Source: JBBIJR01 sp037445875
GTDB lineage: Bacteria; CLD3; SB21
DNA length: 29,117 nucleotides
Reading direction: 5' to 3'
Assembly: GCA_037445875.1 (NCBI GenBank)
Contig: JBBIJR010000046.1
Span: 1 to 29,117 of the forward strand
Part shown: positions 1 through 7,579 of the stretch, one piece after another
Layout: every line of letters starts with the position of its first letter
Numbering within the stretch: the first letter of the stretch is position 1
Translations under genes and position numbers: made by a program
The notes under the pieces: generated by a model
Told to the model about the DNA's origin: nothing
Databases searched by the model: none
What the model saw: only the letters and a program-made list of their open reading frames with translations

Positions 1-376
1 GCGTCCCGCCGGTCGCCAACAGATCGTCCACCACAAGGATTCGGGCTCCTTTGCGCACGGCATCCGTGTGCATGTGCAGCACGTTCTCGCCGTATTCCAG
101 TTCATAGGACGCGGAAACGGTCTCCGCGGGAAGCTTCCCCGGTTTCCGCACCAGAATGACGCCCACTCCGAGTTCGTACGCCAGCAGCGATGCAAACACG
201 AATCCACGCGACTCGATGCCGGCGACGGCGTCCACGTCGGCCGGGCAGGCGCGCAACATATCGTGCACGGCCGCTTTCAATGCGCGGCCGTCTTTGAGCA
301 AAGTCGTGATGTCTTTGAAAACGATGCCCGGTTTCGGAAAATCGGGCACGTCGCGGATGAGGGTCTTGTAATCCAT
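1..376 (-). CDS. apt: Adenine phosphoribosyltransferase, C-terminus cut by window edge
   Basis: Converts adenine and PRPP to AMP and pyrophosphate (purine salvage, cytoplasm). I translated the minus strand from the ATG at 376: it opens MDYKTLIRDVPDFPKPGIVF, typical of Apt, continues with the substrate-loop region (ESRGFVFASLLAYELG) and reaches the PRPP-binding signature ARILVVDDLLATGG at the very edge. About 125 of the usual 170-180 residues are present; the C-terminus lies outside the window. It starts 19 nt after the acylphosphatase stop, so it probably belongs to the same minus-strand transcript. No convincing Shine-Dalgarno sequence precedes the ATG. Family assignment is secure from the two motifs. 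Confidence 0.95.
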   Translation of the reverse strand, partial: MDYKTLIRDVPDFPKPGIVFKDITTLLKDGRALKAAVHDMLRACPADVDAVAGIESRGFVFASLLAYELGVGVILVRKPGKLPAETVSASYELEYGENVLHMHTDAVRKGARILVVDDLLATGGT

Positions 377-395
377 GGTGTGTGTGGTGCTGCGT

Positions 396-671
396 TCAGA
401 ACGTTATGTCAAACTGCGTGTATCTTCCCGAGTAATCCATCCAGCGTAGCTCAAGCTCGGTGACGCGCGAAAACGAAGGCCCTGCGCGCAACCGTTCGAC
501 ATAAGTTTCCACCGCCGTTCTCTCTCCTTCCACCTCCACCCGCACCGCACCGTCGTCTTCGTTTCGGACATATCCGCACAGGTCCAACTCGAAAGCGCGT
601 TTCTGCGCGAAGCGACGGTAGCCGACCCCCTGCACGAATCCACGCACGAGGATCTCCGCCCGGACCTTCAT
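396..671 (-). CDS. acyP: Acylphosphatase
   Basis: Small cytoplasmic enzyme (91 aa) that hydrolyses carboxyl-phosphate bonds such as acetyl or carbamoyl phosphate. The N-terminal phosphate-binding loop GFVQGVGYR holds the catalytic arginine, and the downstream GYVRNEDDG segment holds the catalytic asparagine; both are the family hallmarks and the length is typical. An upstream in-frame extension to 758 exists, but the start at 671 is preferred because it forms an ATGA overlap with the stop of the upstream diguanylate cyclase gene (668-670) and the protein then begins as acylphosphatases do. The extension would lie wholly inside the cyclase gene. Translational coupling to the cyclase is likely. 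Confidence 0.93.
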   Translation of the reverse strand: MKVRAEILVRGFVQGVGYRRFAQKRAFELDLCGYVRNEDDGAVRVEVEGERTAVETYVERLRAGPSFSRVTELELRWMDYSGRYTQFDITF

Positions 672-1666
672 CGACCCAGATACTCTTCCAACTCGTTGTA
701 CAGGATTACTTTGTTGCGTCCGCCCGTCTTGGCGGCATACAGGGCTTTGTCCGCCCATTCCACCAGTTGGAATTCGTCCTTGACATGATCATCCGGCAGC
801 GCCGATATACCTACGCTGACGGTGCGTTGCACGCGGTGGTTGCCGTCGGTGAACTCGTGTCCCTCCACGTTTTTCCGGATACGATCGCCCACGATCGCGG
901 CACGGGACAACTCCGTGTCGGGCAGGATGGCGATGAACTCCTCCCCGCCAAAACGGCCGCAGATATCGACTTCCCGTGCGGTATCGAGGATGATTCGGGC
1001 GATGTCCCGGAGCACAACGTCGCCGAAGGCGTGCCCGTAGGTGTCGTTGACGGATTTGAAATGGTCGGCATCAAACATCAGGCAGGCCAGCGGCCGTTTG
1101 TAACGCGTCGCGCGGCGGAACTCCTCGTCCAGCTTGCGGTTGATGAACCGGCGGTTGTACAACTTGGTAAGTTCGTCGGTGACGGACAGTTCTTCGAGCT
1201 GGCGGTTGGCGTGCCGGAGGCTGTCGTTGAGCCCTTTGATACGAAGCATCGACCGAATGCGTGCGGTCAGTTCGCTCATATCGTACGGCTTGGTCAGGTA
1301 CTCGTCCGCTCCGCAATCCAGACCCTCGATCTTGCTCATGAGTTCGCTTTTGGCGGTCAACAGAATGATGGGGATGTACATGCCCTCCGGAGTCGCCTTA
1401 ACGCGCTTGCAGACTTCGAAACCGTTTAGCTTGGGCATCATCACGTCGAGCAGAATGATGTCGGGAACGAGAGCTTCCGCCTTCTGCAGGGCTTCTTCAC
1501 CGTCGCGGGCCGTGTGTACCTCGTACTTCATCTTGGTCAGGAGCAGTTTGAGGATGTACAGTCCGTCCTCGTCGTCGTCGACCACCAGAACGCGTGTCGG
1601 TCCCCGCGACTCTGCTTCTTTAGCCTCGTCGTCTCCGGCCGCCAGCTCGTTGACCTCTGGTTCCAT
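668..1666 (-). CDS. Response regulator with diguanylate cyclase (GGDEF) output, PleD-like
   Basis: Predicted cytoplasmic signal protein of 332 aa that makes cyclic di-GMP from two GTP when phosphorylated. A receiver domain (about 24-142) has the acidic pocket at 30-31, phospho-acceptor Asp74, Thr104 and Lys126. A GGDEF domain (about 160-325) carries an intact GGEEF active site at 240-244. An RxxD inhibitory site (REVD, 231-234) lies exactly five residues before it, so product feedback inhibition is expected. The first 20 residues are acidic and probably disordered. AGAGGT sits 4 nt before the ATG at 1666. It follows the SDR gene by 10 nt and overlaps acyP by 4 nt. No cognate histidine kinase is in the window. 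Confidence 0.96.
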   Translation of the reverse strand: MEPEVNELAAGDDEAKEAESRGPTRVLVVDDDEDGLYILKLLLTKMKYEVHTARDGEEALQKAEALVPDIILLDVMMPKLNGFEVCKRVKATPEGMYIPIILLTAKSELMSKIEGLDCGADEYLTKPYDMSELTARIRSMLRIKGLNDSLRHANRQLEELSVTDELTKLYNRRFINRKLDEEFRRATRYKRPLACLMFDADHFKSVNDTYGHAFGDVVLRDIARIILDTAREVDICGRFGGEEFIAILPDTELSRAAIVGDRIRKNVEGHEFTDGNHRVQRTVSVGISALPDDHVKDEFQLVEWADKALYAAKTGGRNKVILYNELEEYLGR

Positions 1667-1676
1667 TTCGACCTCT

Positions 1677-2381
1677 CTAAAAATCCCCGCCGGCCGGTTT
1701 GATCACTATTTCCTCTGTGACCGCGTCGGTCGCCTGCCGGTAAGTCTGCAGCAGCAGTTCAGCAATGCTCGCGGGTTCGATCATCCGGCTCCGATCGAAA
1801 CCGGTGTCCACGCGATCCCAGAAAGACGTTTGGACCGCACCGGACACGATGCTCGTAACCTTGATCCCCTTGTCCCGCAGTTCCTCGCGAAGGGCATCCG
1901 TGAATCCAAGGAGCCCGTGTTTCGACGCACAATAGGCTCCCCACCCGGCAAATCCCCTTCGAGCGGCAACGGAATTCACCGCAAAAATATGCGGACGCCC
2001 ACTCTTGCGCAAGAGGGGCAGGCACGCCCGTGTCACCGTGAATGCAGCCGTCAGATTCACGTCGATTGTCTCCTTCCAATGCTCCAGCTTCATCGTCTCC
2101 AGAGGTTCCACATAACCGACCCCGGCATTCAGCACCAATACATCCAGGTAACCCCATCGGGACTCCACCAGCTCCGCTATTCTTTTCACTTCGGGAACGG
2201 ACCGAACGTCGCAAGACCATGCAGTTACCCGGTCTCCAAACTCATCACGCAAGGGACCCAGGAAGTCCCGGCTGCGAGCAACGCCGACTACGTGGAAGCC
2301 GCTGCGCACAAAGCATTCGGTGATCGCGGTGCCCAGACCGCGACTGGCTCCGGTGACCAAAACCACGCCAGGTTTTTCCAC
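1677..2381 (-). CDS. Short-chain dehydrogenase/reductase (SDR) oxidoreductase
   Basis: A 234-aa classical SDR, a soluble NAD(P)(H)-dependent carbonyl reductase or alcohol dehydrogenase. The cofactor loop TGASRGLG is at 10-17, NAG at 85-87, and the catalytic tetrad is complete: Asn109, Ser137, Tyr150 and Lys154 (YCASK). Substrate cannot be deduced; FabG-like reduction of a 3-keto group is possible, but the C-terminus does not show FabG features I would rely on. The start codon is GTG at 2381 and no better upstream codon was found. It lies about 100 nt after ubiA and 10 nt before the diguanylate cyclase gene. I see no confident promoter in the AT-rich spacer 2382-2482. Confidence 0.92.
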   Translation of the reverse strand: MEKPGVVLVTGASRGLGTAITECFVRSGFHVVGVARSRDFLGPLRDEFGDRVTAWSCDVRSVPEVKRIAELVESRWGYLDVLVLNAGVGYVEPLETMKLEHWKETIDVNLTAAFTVTRACLPLLRKSGRPHIFAVNSVAARRGFAGWGAYCASKHGLLGFTDALREELRDKGIKVTSIVSGAVQTSFWDRVDTGFDRSRMIEPASIAELLLQTYRQATDAVTEEIVIKPAGGDF

Positions 2382-2482
2382 GTTTGATGTCAGGCAATCT
2401 GCAGAATAACGTTTAAAATAACAAAAATGCGCCGTTCTTACAACAGATATTTGGCAAGTACCGCATTAATAACCACCTAGGT

Positions 2483-3325
2483 TCAACTCCCAAAATAGAT
2501 GGCTCCGATACCGACGACGATGTCGGCTTTCAGTACGTTGTTGAGACGATGAAGGGAGGTCTGCGTAGGTCGTTTCCACATGACTACAACACCGGCGACG
2601 AGTACCGGATACACGCCGGCAACGACAATCCAGAGAAAAGTGTCCGTGTAGTAGCCTGAGCGCCAGGCGGCCCACGTCGCAAGAACAAGGCAGGCAAGCA
2701 CGGCGGTTGCGGCCGAGCGGGCGGAGTTCATACCGAAAACGAGAGGAAGCGTCCTGGCCTGCTGATGCCGGTCGCCCTTGACATCCTCCATGTCTTTCAG
2801 GATTTCCCTGGCGAGGTGGAACAAGAAAGCGAACGCAGCGGGCACGACGGCCCGGTCCGGTGCTCCGATGGCTATGCCGCCGTAGATGAAGGCGAGGCCT
2901 GTGAAAAAGCTAACGGTAAGGTTGCCCCACAGAGGTGTTCGCTTGAGATACGAACTGTAGACCAGCAGTCCGCCCACTGCCAGCAGGGCCACGAGGAAGC
3001 ATGCAACGTTGATCCAGGCGCTCAGGGCAAGCCCGGCAAGAGACAGGATCGTCGAGTATGTCACGGCCGACCGGACGGACATCCTCCCCGACGGCAGCAC
3101 TCGCTCCGGTTTGTTGATACGATCGATGGACACGTCCAATACATCGTTGATGACGTTGGCAGCGGCGCCGATCAAGGCTGCCGACAGAGAAGCCAGCAGC
3201 GCCAGGCGCGCGGACTCCGGATCGATGGACGTCCGAGCCACAAGGAGGATGATCATCACGGACGCGAACGTCAGCAATACGTTGCTGGGTCTTAGAATTT
3301 GGATATAGGGCATCATCCGATCCAT
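2483..3325 (-). CDS. UbiA-family prenyltransferase (geranylgeranylglycerol-phosphate geranylgeranyltransferase-like)
   Basis: Polytopic inner-membrane prenyltransferase of 280 aa with about eight or nine hydrophobic segments. The first Mg-diphosphate motif is N60-D61-xx-D64-xxx-D68 (NDVLDVSIDRINKPER) and the second is D178-xx-D181-xxx-D185 (KDMEDVKGDR), so both catalytic metal sites are intact. The closest family resemblance is to the proteins labelled DGGGP synthase in Bacteroidota and Chlorobiota, but other UbiA substrates (quinone, chlorophyll or heme precursors) cannot be excluded. The ATG at 3325 lies just past a strong terminator of the preceding ribosomal operon, so it needs readthrough or its own promoter. 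Alternative ATGs occur at 3316 and 3313. No Shine-Dalgarno sequence is evident. Confidence 0.9.
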   Translation of the reverse strand: MDRMMPYIQILRPSNVLLTFASVMIILLVARTSIDPESARLALLASLSAALIGAAANVINDVLDVSIDRINKPERVLPSGRMSVRSAVTYSTILSLAGLALSAWINVACFLVALLAVGGLLVYSSYLKRTPLWGNLTVSFFTGLAFIYGGIAIGAPDRAVVPAAFAFLFHLAREILKDMEDVKGDRHQQARTLPLVFGMNSARSAATAVLACLVLATWAAWRSGYYTDTFLWIVVAGVYPVLVAGVVVMWKRPTQTSLHRLNNVLKADIVVGIGAIYFGS

Positions 3326-3326
3326 A

Positions 3327-3364
3327 CAAAAGAAAAAGGGTATGCCGGCGACAGCATACCCCTT
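3327..3364 (-). terminator. Rho-independent terminator after rplS
   Basis: On the minus strand an 11-bp stem (arms 3354-3364 and 3335-3345, one G-U pair) with an 8-nt loop is followed by a run of T residues interrupted by one C. It lies between the rplS stop and the ubiA start and should end the rpsP-khpA-rimM-trmD-rplS transcript. Confidence 0.88.
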
Positions 3365-3388
3365 GCGTTCGGTTCCAGCGAAAGGAGA

Positions 3389-3781
3389 TCAGGCTTCGGT
3401 CGTTGCTTCCGTCGGCTGTGACGCGTCGGCCGCCCCCGTCTCTATGTGTTCGGCCACACGGGCACCCTTTCCGCGGCGGCCCCGCAGATAGAACAACTTG
3501 GCCCGCCGAACCCGGCCTTTCTTGACCAATCCAATCGAGGCGATACGAGGCGAGTGAATCAGGAAGATCCGTTCCACACCGACGCCGTTGGAGATTTTGC
3601 GAACCGTAAACGTCGCGTGCACGCCGCTGCCGCGTTTCTGGAGCACCACGCCTTCAAACGTCTGTATCCGTTCTTTGTCCCCTTCGATCACCCGTACGTC
3701 GACGGAAACGGTATCTCCGGGTTTGAAGTCCGGGATATCGCCGCGCATCTGAGAAGCCACTACAACATCAACCTTGTTCAT
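3389..3781 (-). CDS. rplS: 50S ribosomal protein L19
   Basis: Structural protein of the large subunit at the 30S-50S interface, 130 aa. Typical features are the PGDTVSVDVRVIEG segment, FEGVVLQKRGSG, the invariant GVGVERIFLIHSP stretch and the basic RRAKLFYLRGRRGKGAR tail, followed by an extra acidic Ala/Thr/Glu-rich tail of about 20 residues, as seen in related phyla. Two in-frame ATGs lie at 3787 and 3781. I chose 3781 because the AGGAGGT ribosome-binding site would be only 3 nt from the first but 9 nt from the second. It is last in the ribosomal operon and is followed by a terminator. Confidence 0.97.
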   Translation of the reverse strand: MNKVDVVVASQMRGDIPDFKPGDTVSVDVRVIEGDKERIQTFEGVVLQKRGSGVHATFTVRKISNGVGVERIFLIHSPRIASIGLVKKGRVRRAKLFYLRGRRGKGARVAEHIETGAADASQPTEATTEA

Positions 3782-3790
3782 GATCATCGC

Positions 3791-3797
3791 ACCTCCT
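3791..3797 (-). promoter_or_regulatory. Strong Shine-Dalgarno sequence of rplS
   Basis: The minus strand reads AGGAGGT, a near-perfect anti-16S match. Its spacing favours the rplS ATG at 3781 (9 nt) over the one at 3787 (3 nt). Confidence 0.8.
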
Positions 3798-3827
3798 GAA
3801 GACCTTGCTTGTAGTAAGTATTCTTTT

Positions 3828-4568
3828 TTAATCCTTGTTCCCCGTCACCAGATCCGGCCGGTATTTCCGGGTATGTTCACGTTTCATTGCCTCGCGCCAT
3901 TTTCGGATCTCCACATGGTTTCCGCTCAGGAGTTCCTGCGGAACCCGCATGCCGCGGAAGTCGACGGGCTTCGTATAGGCGGCGCAATCCAATCCCTCAT
4001 CCGTGAATGAATCCGTCAATGCAGACTCCGCATCGTTGAGCGTACCGGGGATCAGCCGCGCAACTGCGTCGGCCACCACCAGCGCCGGGTACTCGCCGCC
4101 CGAACAGACGTAATCGCCGATTGACAAGGTCAACGTCGCCAGCTTTTCGCGCACACGTTCGTCGATGCCCTTGTAATGCCCGCACAACAACACCAGGCGC
4201 GATTTCAGCGACAGTTGGACCGCCGTTTTTTGTACGAAAAGTTCGCCTTGCGGGGAAAGCAAGACGACCTCGGTATCCGGATCGATATGGCGGGCCACAT
4301 GGTCGTCGCTTCCGATCGGCGGTAAACCCAACAGGTGCTCCACGGCGAGAAACATCGGTTCCGCTTTAAGCACCATCCCGCCGCCTCCGCCGTACGGGGT
4401 ATCATCAATCGTCCGATGTTTGTCGGCCGCATAGTCACGCAGCTGGTGAACATGCAACTCCACCAGATTTCGCTTTCGGCTCCTCCCGAACATGCTGAAC
4501 GTCAGCGCGTGTTCAACCAGTTCGGGAAACGCCGTTACTATGTCGATTCTAAGGGCCATGAACGTCAT
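3828..4568 (-). CDS. trmD: tRNA (guanine37-N1)-methyltransferase
   Basis: SPOUT-fold enzyme of 246 aa that uses S-adenosylmethionine to make m1G37 in tRNAs reading CUN, CCN and CGG codons, which protects the reading frame. It has the TrmD opening DIVTAFPELV, the glycine-rich GGGGGM run at 60-65, and the trefoil-knot segments LCGHYKGIDERVRE and SIGDYVCSGGEYPALVVADA. The DSF motif with the catalytic Asp precedes DEGLDCAAYTKP. The ATG at 4568 overlaps the rimM stop as ATGA, which favours it over the ATG at 4559. One of its substrates is the tRNA-Pro(CGG) class encoded at 15352. There is a 46-nt gap to rplS. Confidence 0.97.
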   Translation of the reverse strand: MTFMALRIDIVTAFPELVEHALTFSMFGRSRKRNLVELHVHQLRDYAADKHRTIDDTPYGGGGGMVLKAEPMFLAVEHLLGLPPIGSDDHVARHIDPDTEVVLLSPQGELFVQKTAVQLSLKSRLVLLCGHYKGIDERVREKLATLTLSIGDYVCSGGEYPALVVADAVARLIPGTLNDAESALTDSFTDEGLDCAAYTKPVDFRGMRVPQELLSGNHVEIRKWREAMKREHTRKYRPDLVTGNKD

Positions 4569-5077
4569 TCAAGCAGTCCGGGTATGGGTCGAATCGTCAT
4601 TGTGCGTTGGACCAGATCGATGGATCGAACGATTTCGTCCACGGCCGGTATCAGGCTTCTGCGGCCATCGTGTTCGACTTCGTAGAGGTCGTGCGGTGCA
4701 TTCTTAAGCACGTCGGACAACGTGCCCACGCGGTGCTGCTCTTCGTCGAGTACCGCCAGACCGATGAGATCTTCCACGTAGTACTCTCCTTCCGACAGAA
4801 CGAGAAGGTCCTCGGCGCGCACGGACAGATAGCCTCCCGTAAACCGGTCGGCCGCCGTTCGGTCCTCCATCTCGCGGCATCGGACAATGGCCGTGGATCC
4901 GGTCCAACGGATCGATTCCGGGTGAACCTCCGCACGCTGCTGTCCGAACCGGTCCTCCGCTACCCACTTCCCGACGTTCAGCTGTTCCGACCTGGTGCCC
5001 ATCAGCTGGATCTTCCACTCGCCGGCAAGGCCGTGACTTCGGAGAATCCGGGCGACACGGTAGAGATCGGCCGCCAT
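4565..5077 (-). CDS. rimM: Ribosome maturation factor RimM
   Basis: Assembly factor for the 30S head domain that binds ribosomal protein S19; about 170 aa from the chosen start. The N-terminal RimM barrel begins with YRVARILRSHGLAGEWKI (the usual GxIxxxHGLxGExKV pattern). The C-terminal PRC-barrel begins with YYVEDLIGLAV and ends with the conserved hydrophobic IRPIPGLLE. A longer reading to 5095 would need a TTG codon without a clear ribosome-binding site, so the ATG at 5077 is preferred; the Shine-Dalgarno signal is weak for both. The stop overlaps the trmD ATG by 4 nt, so the two are translationally coupled, as is common for this pair. Confidence 0.95.
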   Translation of the reverse strand: MAADLYRVARILRSHGLAGEWKIQLMGTRSEQLNVGKWVAEDRFGQQRAEVHPESIRWTGSTAIVRCREMEDRTAADRFTGGYLSVRAEDLLVLSEGEYYVEDLIGLAVLDEEQHRVGTLSDVLKNAPHDLYEVEHDGRRSLIPAVDEIVRSIDLVQRTMTIRPIPGLLE

Positions 5078-5192
5078 GGTGTTTTCGCTTGTCAAGGAAC
5101 GCGCAGCAGGTTCATCGACCCGCTGCCGGAGAGACCAATCGATCCGTGCGCGGCTCCGGTTCCCACCGCACGGATATGTCTATTCACCTGCC

Positions 5193-5423
5193 TTATTCGA
5201 GTATCTCCAGAACGGCCCGCTTACCGGCGCGGGCAGAAGCCGCTGCAAGGAGGGTTCGTAGCGCCTTGGCGTTTTGGCCACGCTTCCCAATCACTTTTCC
5301 CAGATCCCCCTGTCCGACCTTGAGTTCGAATACTGTCACGCGTTCACCTTCCACTTCGGTAACCACGACTTCTTCCGGCTTGTCGACCAGGTGCTTCACA
5401 ATGAACTCAATAAAGTTCTGCAT
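5193..5423 (-). CDS. khpA: KhpA-type KH-domain RNA-binding protein
   Basis: Single KH-domain RNA-binding protein of 76 aa, usually encoded between rpsP and rimM. The RNA-binding GxxG loop is visible as VIGKRGQNA (45-52), flanked by the family's VVVTEVEGERVTVFELKV and KALRTLLAAASARAGKRA helices. In other bacteria it pairs with KhpB to bind many transcripts; whether KhpB exists here cannot be seen. AAGGAGGT lies 6 nt before the ATG at 5423, a good ribosome-binding site. The 115-nt gap to rimM holds no gene that I can support. Confidence 0.94.
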   Translation of the reverse strand: MQNFIEFIVKHLVDKPEEVVVTEVEGERVTVFELKVGQGDLGKVIGKRGQNAKALRTLLAAASARAGKRAVLEILE

Positions 5424-5477
5424 CGCATGACCTCCTTGAAGTTATTTACTGCAGTCGCATCAGACAGGAACAGGTCC

Positions 5478-5885
5478 TTACTCGGAAGCCGGCGTTTCCT
5501 CGGCCGGTGGTTCAGCCTTTTTCTTCAGCGCCTTAGTTTTCTTGGCGCGTTTTTCTGTCGCGCGAGCAGCCTGGCGCTGTTTCCATGCGTCCAGTTCGGC
5601 TTGGACTTCTTCAGGAGACAAACCCTTGGCCGTCAGGCGCCAGCGATGCAAAATACCGAGTCGACGGAAAAGGTTCTTGACCGTGTCGGTCGGTTTGGCG
5701 CCGTGATTCAGCCATTTCAAGGCTTTGGTTTCATCCACATGTAACTTGGGCGGGTGGGTCAACGGATGATACGTGCCTATCTTGTCCACGAAGGCACCGT
5801 CCCGCGGACGCGTACCGTGGGCAGCAACAATTCGGTAGTGGGGTTGGTGGGTCTTCCCGGCCCTCTGCATTCTGATTCGTAGCAA
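5478..5885 (-). CDS. rpsP: 30S ribosomal protein S16 with long charged C-terminal tail
   Basis: Small-subunit protein of 135 aa. The core matches S16: LRIRMQRAGKTHQPHYRIV, then the DGAFVDKIGTYHPL segment and ALKWLNHGAKPTDTVKNLF. After about residue 85 there is an Ala/Lys/Glu-rich extension (PEEVQAELDAWKQRQAARAT and onward) that makes it about 50 residues longer than the E. coli protein; such tails are usual in Bacteroidota relatives. The start codon is TTG at 5885, supported by GGAGG 8 nt upstream and by the N-terminal fit; the next ATG at 5870 would delete the first strand of the protein. It is first in the ribosomal cluster, 54 nt before khpA. Confidence 0.96.
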   Translation of the reverse strand: MLRIRMQRAGKTHQPHYRIVAAHGTRPRDGAFVDKIGTYHPLTHPPKLHVDETKALKWLNHGAKPTDTVKNLFRRLGILHRWRLTAKGLSPEEVQAELDAWKQRQAARATEKRAKKTKALKKKAEPPAEETPASE

Positions 5886-5893
5886 CTGTCAGT

Positions 5894-5898
5894 CCTCC
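5894..5898 (-). promoter_or_regulatory. Shine-Dalgarno sequence that supports the TTG start of rpsP
   Basis: GGAGG on the minus strand ends 8 nt before TTG at 5885. The ATG at 5900 that overlaps it reads only ATG-GAG-GAC-TGA, so it cannot be the rpsP start. Confidence 0.7.
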
Positions 5899-5941
5899 AT
5901 CAATTCGGTTCTTCGGTCTTTTTTCTCTAACGTCCTGTTAC

Positions 5942-5990
5942 CAAACGTTTAGAGGGGTTGTATGATATGAAAATAAGTTCTTATACGCAA
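5942..5990 (-). promoter_or_regulatory. Weak promoter candidates for the rpsP operon
   Basis: Two imperfect options lie in the AT-rich ffh-rpsP spacer on the minus strand. One is a near match to the Bacteroidota -7 element (AACGTTTG, 5942-5949) with TTC rather than TTG 19 nt upstream. The other is a sigma70-like TTGCGT (5985-5990) with a 17-nt spacer and TATCAT (5962-5967). I cannot choose between them. Confidence 0.25.
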
Positions 5991-6011
5991 TATTTTTTTA
6001 CAGTTACGAGC

Positions 6012-7343
6012 CTAGGAAAAGGGCATCCTCCGCATGATTTCGGCCGGGCTGAGCTTCCCCATTCTCTTCATCATCTTCTGCATATCCGTGAATTGTTTGA
6101 GGAGACGATTGACATCCTGGACCGAGGTACCGCTTCCCCGCGCCACACGCAGCCGACGCCGTCCGTCCAGAATCTGCGGTTTACGCCTTTCGAGGATCGT
6201 CATGGAAGACAGGATGGCCCCCATGCGGAGCAAGGTCTTGTCGTCGATGTTCAGGCTCCGCAGCTTGGTGCCTACACCGGGTATCATGCCCAGTATGCTC
6301 TCCAGCGATCCCAGCTTCTTGATCTGTGTCAGCTGTTCTGCGAAGTCGTCCAGCGTGAACTCCGCTTTGCGGAGCTTTTCTTCCAGTTCCCTGGCCTTTT
6401 CGAGATCGATGGACGCCTGAGCCTTTTCCACCAGGGTCACGATATCACCCATCCCAAGGATTCGACTGGCCATGCGGTCCGGATGGAACTCTTCCAGTGC
6501 ATCCAGCTTCTCGCCGACTCCGACGAATTTGATGGGCTTGCCGGTGACGGCATGGATGGAGAGGGCCGCGCCGCCGCGTGCGTCACCGTCCAACTTCGTA
6601 AGCACGACGCCGTCGAACTTGAGCCGCTCGGCGAACGTCTTGGCCGTCACTACCGCATCCTGACCGGTCATGGCGTCTGCGACAAACAGGACTTCTTGCG
6701 GCTTCGTGCGTTCTCGGATGAGATCGAGTTCTTTCATCAAATGGTCGTCGATATGCAGTCTTCCCGCAGTGTCCAGGATTAACGTATCGAGACCGTGCCG
6801 ACCGGCATATCGGACGGCTTCCGAGCATATCTGCACGGGGTCGCCGGAAGCCGCTTCCTCCGGAGAAAACGTCGCGACGGCGAGCGACCGGCCAAGAACC
6901 TGCAGCTGTTCCACTGCGGCGGGCCGGTACACGTCGGCGGCAACCAGCAGGGGACGGCGGCCTTTCCGGATCAGATAGTTCGCGAGTTTTCCACAAAACG
7001 TCGTCTTGCCTGAGCCCTGCAGGCCAACTACCATGACGACCAGGGGCGTAGGACCCTCCAGATTAACGGACGCGCCGGAGCCTCCGAAGGCCGCCACCAG
7101 TTCATCGTAGAGGACCTTGACCATCTGCTGTCCCGGCGAGACGCTGCGCAGCACCTCCTGTCCCAGGGCCTTTTCCTTTGCGCGGGTAATGATGGCGTCC
7201 ACCACACTGTAGTGAACATCCGCTTCGAGAAGGGCTACACGTATTTCATCGAGGGCATCGGCTATGTTCTTTTCGTTTATGGCGGCTCGCCCCGCGAGCT
7301 TTCGGAACACATGCTCCAGCTTGCCCGTCAGATCGGTAAACAC
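6012..7343 (-). CDS. ffh: Signal recognition particle protein Ffh (SRP54)
   Basis: GTPase that binds signal sequences and SRP RNA and targets nascent membrane proteins to FtsY; 443 aa. The N-domain four-helix bundle is at 1-85. The G domain holds G1 GLQGSGKTT (107-115), G3 DTAGR (191-195), G4 TKLD (249-252) and the family motif DGDARGGAAL. The methionine-rich M domain runs from about 325 to the end, with the RNA-binding RVARGSGTSVQDVNRLLKQF motif. The start is GTG at 7343, preceded by GAGGTGA, and the N-terminus (MFTDLTGKLEHVFRKLAG) aligns with other Ffh proteins. It starts 11 nt after the small ORF at 7355, suggesting cotranscription with typA. Confidence 0.97.
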   Translation of the reverse strand: MFTDLTGKLEHVFRKLAGRAAINEKNIADALDEIRVALLEADVHYSVVDAIITRAKEKALGQEVLRSVSPGQQMVKVLYDELVAAFGGSGASVNLEGPTPLVVMVVGLQGSGKTTFCGKLANYLIRKGRRPLLVAADVYRPAAVEQLQVLGRSLAVATFSPEEAASGDPVQICSEAVRYAGRHGLDTLILDTAGRLHIDDHLMKELDLIRERTKPQEVLFVADAMTGQDAVVTAKTFAERLKFDGVVLTKLDGDARGGAALSIHAVTGKPIKFVGVGEKLDALEEFHPDRMASRILGMGDIVTLVEKAQASIDLEKARELEEKLRKAEFTLDDFAEQLTQIKKLGSLESILGMIPGVGTKLRSLNIDDKTLLRMGAILSSMTILERRKPQILDGRRRLRVARGSGTSVQDVNRLLKQFTDMQKMMKRMGKLSPAEIMRRMPFS

Positions 7344-7354
7344 AGGTCACCTCG

Positions 7355-7534
7355 TCACTTGACTTCGTACAGGACGGCCCTGCCCCATTGCGCATCCGCG
7401 ACGATATGGATAGGTTCGAGATCCGATGTGCTCTTTTCTTCGAGCAGTCCAATCGGGGCCGGGTTCTTTGTTCGTGTATAGCAATCGTCGACCATCGGAT
7501 AGTCCATACCGTTCGTCTTCCGCAGATGGATCAT
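7355..7534 (-). CDS. Small hypothetical protein (59 aa) between typA and ffh
   Basis: Not recognised. The minus-strand ORF runs from ATG at 7534 to TGA at 7355, starting MIHLRKTNGMDYPMVDDCYT and ending HIVADAQWGRAVLYEVK. It fills the otherwise empty 236-nt gap between typA (45 nt upstream) and ffh (11 nt downstream) and lies in the same direction. Codons end mostly in G or C, like its neighbours, and the residue mix is ordinary for a soluble protein, with no signal peptide or membrane segment. The reading frame stays open back to the typA stop but has no other start codon. Only a weak Shine-Dalgarno sequence is visible. It could also be leader sequence that is open by chance. Confidence 0.45.
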   Translation of the reverse strand: MIHLRKTNGMDYPMVDDCYTRTKNPAPIGLLEEKSTSDLEPIHIVADAQWGRAVLYEVK

Positions 7535-7579
7535 GTCGTCACAACTCTTGCCGTTGGTGTTGGGAAGGGTGGTCGAAAT

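Noticed and set aside
1134..2387. A 417-codon plus-strand open frame
   Set aside because: It is antisense to the diguanylate cyclase and SDR genes, both recognised by intact motifs.
4565..5095. rimM starting at TTG 5095
   Set aside because: ATG at 5077 keeps the whole family core, and the TTG has no convincing ribosome-binding site.
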